Assembly: GCF_002950945.1 (NCBI RefSeq)
Contig: NZ_CP012673.1
Location: 4,649,001-4,713,000, forward strand
From: Sorangium cellulosum
GTDB lineage: Bacteria > Myxococcota_A > Polyangia > Polyangiales > Polyangiaceae
Direction of reading: 5' to 3'
DNA length: 64,000 nucleotides
Shown here: in pieces, positions 63,401 to 64,000 of the stretch
How the letters are laid out: every line of letters begins with the position of its first letter
Numbering within the stretch: position 1 is the first letter of the stretch
Translations under genes and position numbers: made by a program
The notes under the pieces: model-generated
What the model was told of the DNA's origin: nothing
Database searches by the model: none
Seen by the model: the letters and a program-made list of their open reading frames with translations, nothing else

Positions 63401-64000
63401 CGTCGAGGTCCCCGCGTTCGATGGCTTGCCAAAACCGCCCATCGATCGGCGCAGCGGGAGCGACGCCTTCGGCGTGTGCGTTGGGGGCGTCGAGCCAGAA
63501 ACGCTCGCGCTGGAAGGCGTAGGTGGGGAGTGAGACCTTGCGGGGAGCGAAGGGCGCGAAGAAGGCGTTCCAGTCGGGCGTGAGGCCCCGGGCATAGAGC
63601 TCGGCCCAAGAGAGCAGGAGACGGGGGAGGTGGCCTTCGTCGCGTCGAATGGAGCCGACGACGACGGGATCGAGCGGTGAGCGCTCGCAGGTCTCGCGGA
63701 GGGCGAGCGTGAGCACGGGATGAGGGCTGACCTCGACGAAGAAGCGATGCCCATCGTCGAGGAGCCGCTCGGTCGCGCTCGAGAACAGGACGGTTTGCCG
63801 GAGGTTTCGATACCAGTACGCGCCGTCGAGCTCGGAGCCGTCGAGCCTGGTGCCGGTGACGGTCGAATAAAGAGGGAGCTCGCACGTCCGAGGAGCGATG
63901 TTGGCTAGACCTGCGGCGAGCTCGTCTTGGACGGCGTCCATCTGGGCTGAGTGGGAGGCGTAGTCGACGCGGACTCTTCGGGCGAAGACCTGCGCTGCGG
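50676..64000 (-). CDS. Type I modular polyketide synthase, C-terminal part with thioesterase (5' end outside window)
   Basis: At least 4,440 residues of one multimodular synthase, open at the window edge. Domain order in the window is [AT C-terminus]-KR-ACP | KS-AT-KR-ACP | KS-AT-DH-KR-ACP-TE. The final thioesterase shows this is the last protein of the assembly line. AT motifs YASH (first and third) and FASH (second) point to methylmalonyl-CoA extenders rather than malonyl (HAFH). The last module should leave an alpha,beta-double bond, and the two before it hydroxyls. Release would be by hydrolysis or lactonisation. The SnoaL-like and methyltransferase genes follow on the same strand. I cannot name the compound. 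Confidence 0.95.
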   Translation of the reverse strand, partial: AAQVFARRVRVDYASHSAQMDAVQDELAAGLANIAPRTCELPLYSTVTGTRLDGSELDGAYWYRNLRQTVLFSSATERLLDDGHRFFVEVSPHPVLTLALRETCERSPLDPVVVGSIRRDEGHLPRLLLSWAELYARGLTPDWNAFFAPFAPRKVSLPTYAFQRERFWLDAPNAHAEGVAPAAPIDGRFWQAIERGDLDALSGQLHADGDEQRAALALLLPTLSSFHHQRQEQSTVDTWRYRITWRPLTTAATPADLAGTWLLVVPSALGDDALPATLTDALTRRGARVLALRLSQVHIGRAALTEHLREAVAEAAPIRGVLSLLALDERPLADHAALPAGLALSLALVQALGDLALEAPLWLFTRGAVSIGHSDPLAHPTQAMIWGLGRVVGLEHPERWGGLVDLGAALDASAAGRLLPALAQRHDEDQLALRPAGLYARRFVRAPLGDAPAARGFMPRGTILITGGTGAIGAHVARWLARKGAEHLVLISRRGAQAEGAAELHAELTALGARVTFAACDVADRSAVATLLEQLDAGGPQVSAVFHAGGIERHAPLAATSMEDLAEVVSGKVQGARHLHDLLGSRPLDAFVLFSSGAAVWGGGQQGGYAAANAFLDALAEQRRSLGLTATSVAWGVWGGGGMATGLLAAQLEQRGLSPMAPSLAVATLALALEHDETTLTVADIDWARFAPSFSAARSRPLLRDLPEAQRALEASADASSEQDGATGLLDKLRNRSESEQIHLLSSLVRHEAALVLGHTDASQVDPHKGFMDLGLDSLMTVELRRRLQQATGIKLPATLAFDHPSPHRVALFLRDSLAHALGARLSVERDAAALPALRSASDEPIAIVGMALRLPGGIGDVDALWEFLAQGRDAVEPIPHARWDAGALYDPDPDAKAKSYVRHAAMLDQVDLFDPAFFGISPREAKYLDPQHRLLLESAWLALEDAGIVPSTLKDSPTGVFVGIGASEYALRNTSSEEVEAYALQGTAGSFAAGRLAYTLGLQGPALSVDTACSSSLVALHLACQALRQGECNLALAAGVSVMASPGLFVVLSRMRALAPDGRSKTFSTNADGYGRGEGVVVLALERLGDALARGHRVLALVRGTAMNHDGASSGITAPNGTSHQKVLRAALHDAHIGPADVDVVECHGTGTSLGDPIEVQALAAVYADGRPAEKPLLLGALKTNIGHLEAASGLAGVAKIVASLRHDALPPTLHTTPRNPLIEWDALAIDVVDATRAWARHEDGSPRRAGVSAFGLSGTNAHVILEEAPAIPQAEPTAAQLASQPLPAAWPVLLSARSEPAVRAQAQRLRDHLLAHDDLALADVAYSLATTRATFEHRAALVVHDREELLSALDSLAQGRPAPSTVVERSGSHGKVVFVFPGQGSQWEGMALSLLDTSPVFRAQLEACERALAPHVDWSLLAVLRGEEGAPPLDRVDVVQPALFSMMVSLAALWRSMGVEPDAVVGHSQGEIAAACVAGALSLEDAAKLVALRSRALVELAGQGAMAAVELPEAEVARRLQRYGDRLSIGAINSPRFTTISGEPPAVAALLRDLESEGVFALKLSYDFASHSAQVESIRDELLDLLSWLEPRSTAVPFYSTVSGAAIDGSELDAAYWYRNLRQPVRFADAVQGLLAGEHRFFVEVSPSPVLTLALHELLEASERSAAVVGSLWSDEGDLRRFLVSLSELYVNGFALDWTTILPPGKRVPLPTYPFQRERFWLDASTAPAAGVNHLAPLEGRFWQAIESGNIDALSGQLHVDGDEQRAALALLLPTLASFRHERQEQGTVDAWRYRITWKPLTTATTPADLAGTWLLVVPAALDDDALPSALTEALARRGARVLAVRLSQAHLDREALAEHLRQACAETAPPRGVLSLLALDESPLADHAAVPAGLAFSLTLVQALGDIALDAPLWLFTRGAVSVGHSDPIAHPTQAMTWGLGRVVGLEHPERWGGLVDVGAAIDASAVGRLLPALALRNDEDQLALRPAGLYARRLVRAPLGDAPPARTFKPRGTLLITGGTGAAGAHVARWLAREGAEHLVLISRRGAQAEGASELHAELTALGARVTFAACDVADRSAVATLLEQLDAEGSQVRAVFHAGGIGRHAPLAATSLMELADVVSAKVLGAGHLHDLLGPRPLDAFVLFSSIAGVWGGGQQAGYAAGNAFLDALAEQRRSLGQPATSVAWGAWGGGGGMFTGPLAAQLEQRGLSPMAPSLAVAALAQALEHDETTVTVADIDWARFAPSFSAARSRPLLRDLPEAQRALEASEGASSSEHGPAPDLLDKLRSRSESEQLRLLAALVCDETALVLGHEGASQLDPDKGFFDLGLDSIMTVELRRRLQQATGIKLPATLAFDHPSPHRVALFMRDSLAHALGTRLSAERDAAALPALRASSDEPIAIVGMALRLPGGVGDVDALWEFLHQGRDAVEPIPQSRWDAGALYDPDPDADAKSYVRHAAMLDQIDLFDPAFFGISPREAKHLDPQHRLLLESAWLALEDAGIVPTSLKDSLTGVFVGICAGEYAMQEASSEGSEVYFIQGTSASFAAGRLAYTLGLQGPAISVDTACSSSLVSLHLACQALRQGECNLALAAGVSLMVSPQTFVILSRLRALAPDGRSKTFSANADGYGRGEGVVVLALERLGDALARGHRVLALVRGTAINHDGASSGITAPNGTSQQKVLRAALHDARITPADVDVVECHGTGTSLGDPIEVQALAAVYADGRPAEKPLLLGALKTNIGHLEAASGLAGVAKMVASLRHDALPPTLHATPRNPLIEWEALAIDVVDTPRPWPRHEDGSPRRAGISAFGFSGTNAHVILEEAPAALPAEPATSQPASQPLPAAWPVLLSARSEAAVRAQAKRLRDHLVAHDDLTLADVAYSLATTRAHFEHRAALVAHNRDELLSALDSLAQDKPAPSTVLGRSGSHGKLVFVFPGQGSQWEGMALSLLDSSPVFRAQLEACERALAPHVEWSLLAVLRRDEGAPSLDRVDVVQPALFAVMVSLAALWRSLGVEPAAVVGHSQGEIAAAFVAGALSLEDAARIAALRSKALTTVAGNGAMAAVELGASDLQTYLAPWGDRLSIAAVNSPRATLVSGEPAAIDALIDSLTAAQVFARKVRVDYASHSAQMDAVQDELAAGLANIAPRTCELPLYSTVTGTRLDGSELDGAYWYRNLRQTVLFSSATERLLDDGHRFFVEVSPHPVLTLALRETCERSPLDPVVVGSIRRDEGHLARLLLSWAELSTRGLALDWNAFFAPFAPRKVSLPTYPFQRERFWLDASTAHAADVASAGLTSADHPLLGAAVALADRDGFVFTGRLSLAEHPWLEDHVVFGIPVLPGAALLELALHVAHLVGLDTVEELTLDPPLALPSQGAVLLQISVGPADGAGRRALSVHSRRHDALQDGPWTRHASGSLAQASPSIAFDLREWPPSGATQVDTQGFYAALESAGLAYGPEFQGLRAVYKRGDELFAEAKLPDAAEEDAARFALHPALLDSALQALAFEDDQAKAFRMPFSWSGVSLRSVGATTLRVRFHRPEGESSRSLLLADARGEPIASVQALAMRAASAEQLRSPGASHLDALFRIDWSELQSPTSPPIAPSGALLGTDGLDLGTRVPLDRYTDLAALRSALDQGASPPSLVIAPFIALPEGDLIASARETTAHALALLQAWLADERLASSRLALVTRRAVATHAEEDVKGLAHAPLWGLARSAQSEHPERPLVLVDLDDSEASQHALLGALDAREPEIALRNGKPLVPRLSRLPQAPTDTASPAGLGGTVLITGGTGTLGALVARRLVVNHDAKHLLLTSRQGASAPGADVLRSELEALGASVTLAACDVADPRALKDLLDNIPSAHPLAAVVHAASALDGDLLGAMSLERIDRVFAPKIDAAWHLHQLTQDKPLAAFILFSSVAGVLGSSGHSNYAAASAFLDALAHHRRAQGLPASSLAWSHWAERSAMTEHVSAAGAPRMERAGLPSTSEERLALFDAALFRPEPALVPARFDLSALRANAGSVPPLFQRLVRARTVRKAASNTAQASSLTERLSALPPAERERALLDLIRTEAAAVLGLASFESLDPDRLLQELGLDSIIALDLRNRLAAATGVRLPATLLFEHPTPAALAALLLARLEPGMRRGPAKDGASPTDTESDGALLGMVQPANEIGAIEEARNLIAAALKVRLAVEDASKRSAVAIAEEPPTRLARGQATPQLICFPAFVVPSAPIQYARFASHLRDRRDIWFIPHPGYRHKTPLTRSLDELVSSHARTTLACARNSPFVLFGHSSGGNIAHMVAEHLESIGHGPAGVVLLDSYDYASPAVEAALKIFHVEQLQTWGASDAGLTAEAWYYEHIGLETWKPRQLAAPTLHVRATEPMKQFVGSEGAPAEWRASWKLPHVAIDAPGDHATVVDHPFLAQAVDDWLSSLSNEPSNQ
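51580..56804 (-). other. PKS module X+2: KS-AT-DH-KR-ACP
   Basis: The KS has an intact DTACSSS (about 56,290) and the two His motifs. The AT has GHSQGEIAAAFVAG (about 54,920) and YASH (about 54,615), so methylmalonyl-CoA is expected. The DH has the HxxxGxxxxP motif HVVFGIPVLP (about 53,985) and HPALLDSALQAL, so it should be active. The KR has GGTGTLGALVARRL (about 52,640), Tyr in SNYAAASAF (about 52,205) and an LDG in place of LDD, so it is probably B-type, as expected for a DH-containing module. The ACP has ELGLDSIIALDL (about 51,710). Confidence 0.9.
54285..54658 (-). repeat. Near-identical AT segment, copy 2 (module X+2)
   Basis: Partner of the block at 63627-64000, with 371 of 374 positions equal by eye. 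The acyltransferase of module X+1 lying between them is clearly different in the same region (FASH instead of YASH). The identity is therefore confined to modules X and X+2. Confidence 0.85.
56805..61479 (-). other. PKS module X+1: KS-AT-KR-ACP
   Basis: The KS has DTACSSSLVALHLA (about 60,960), ECHGTGTSLGDPIE and KTNIGHLEAASG, so Cys-His-His is intact. The AT has GHSQGEIAAACVAG (about 59,590) and a FASH specificity motif (about 59,285), a variant of the methylmalonyl YASH. A dimerisation element and KR (GGTGAAGAHVARWLA, about 57,930; Tyr in GYAAGNAF, about 57,500) follow. The KR again lacks LDD. The ACP has DLGLDSIMTVEL (about 57,000). There are exactly 4,671 bp between equivalent KS positions of this and the next module. 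Confidence 0.9.
61480..64000 (-). other. PKS module X (partial): AT end, KR, ACP
   Basis: Starts inside an acyltransferase at VRVDYASHSAQ (methylmalonyl-type). The post-AT linker is FQRERFWLDAP (about 63,500). The epothilone-type dimerisation element RFWQAIERGDLDALSG precedes the KR structural subdomain. The catalytic KR binds NADPH at GGTGAIGAHVARWLA (about 62,600) and has Tyr in GGYAAANAF (about 62,180). It lacks an LDD motif, which suggests an A-type alcohol. The ACP has DLGLDSLMTVEL (about 61,670) with the phosphopantetheine Ser. No DH or ER is present. Confidence 0.88.
63627..64000 (-). repeat. Near-identical AT segment, copy 1 (module X)
   Basis: 374 bp that differ from 54285-54658 at only three positions that I could find (63723, 63948, 63976). 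The offset is 9,342 bp, exactly twice the 4,671-bp module spacing. The flanking sequence on the low-coordinate side diverges immediately. The block continues beyond the window edge. It covers the AT region around YASH and the downstream AT C-terminus. Confidence 0.85.

Overview
The window is very GC-rich, densely packed DNA of the kind found in large myxobacterial genomes, most like Sorangium/Polyangiales. The pointers are a giant modular type I polyketide synthase, paired DUF1592/DUF1552 proteins, several Gly/Thr-rich lipoproteins, secreted plant-polymer enzymes and ECF sigma/FecR regulators. No rRNA, complete tRNA or CRISPR array was found. The assignment is by gene content only.

Layout. 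1-5.5 kb, minus strand: an Mrp Na+/H+ antiporter operon (mrpA to a truncated mrpG), headed by a tandem universal-stress protein gene (5.5-6.5 kb). 6.8-11.4 kb, minus: an orphan sensor kinase, then a flotillin/NfeD membrane cluster. 11.6-15.7 kb, minus: DUF1592, DUF1552 and a lipoprotein gene. 16.2-21.9 kb, minus: a sugar ABC importer resembling YtfQ-YtfR-YtfT-YjfF plus an SDR dehydrogenase/epimerase. 22.2-30.4 kb, minus: a surface-polysaccharide operon (outer-membrane barrel, processive GT2, GH26 hydrolase, RfbF, RfbG, SDR, RidA-like, unknown). 30.6-33.7 kb, plus: ECF sigma, FecR-like anti-sigma and barrel protein. 33.7-36 kb: a decayed ParA operon flanked by two ridA fragments. 36-40 kb: a lipoprotein hydrolase, a nitroreductase, and a flavoprotein/ferredoxin pair. 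40.3-43.3 kb, plus: a second sigma/FecR/barrel triad. 43.4-49 kb: secreted carbohydrate enzymes (LamG-CBM13, CBM13-GH26 mannanase, PL11 rhamnogalacturonan lyase). 49.1-64 kb, minus: the last three modules of a polyketide synthase ending in a thioesterase, followed by a SnoaL-like protein and a methyltransferase.

How it fits together. The sugar importer, GH26/PL11 enzymes and CBM13 lectin domains suggest plant-polymer degradation. The 22-30 kb operon would build and trim a glycan containing a CDP-derived deoxysugar. The two sigma/FecR/barrel triads look like envelope-signalling units next to these loci. The most unusual signal is a 63-65 nt element present four times. Every copy lies 5' of a start codon (157-312 nt away) and in the same orientation relative to the gene. 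The four genes are the DUF1592 gene, the ytfQ-like gene, the CBM13-GH26 gene and the second ECF sigma gene.
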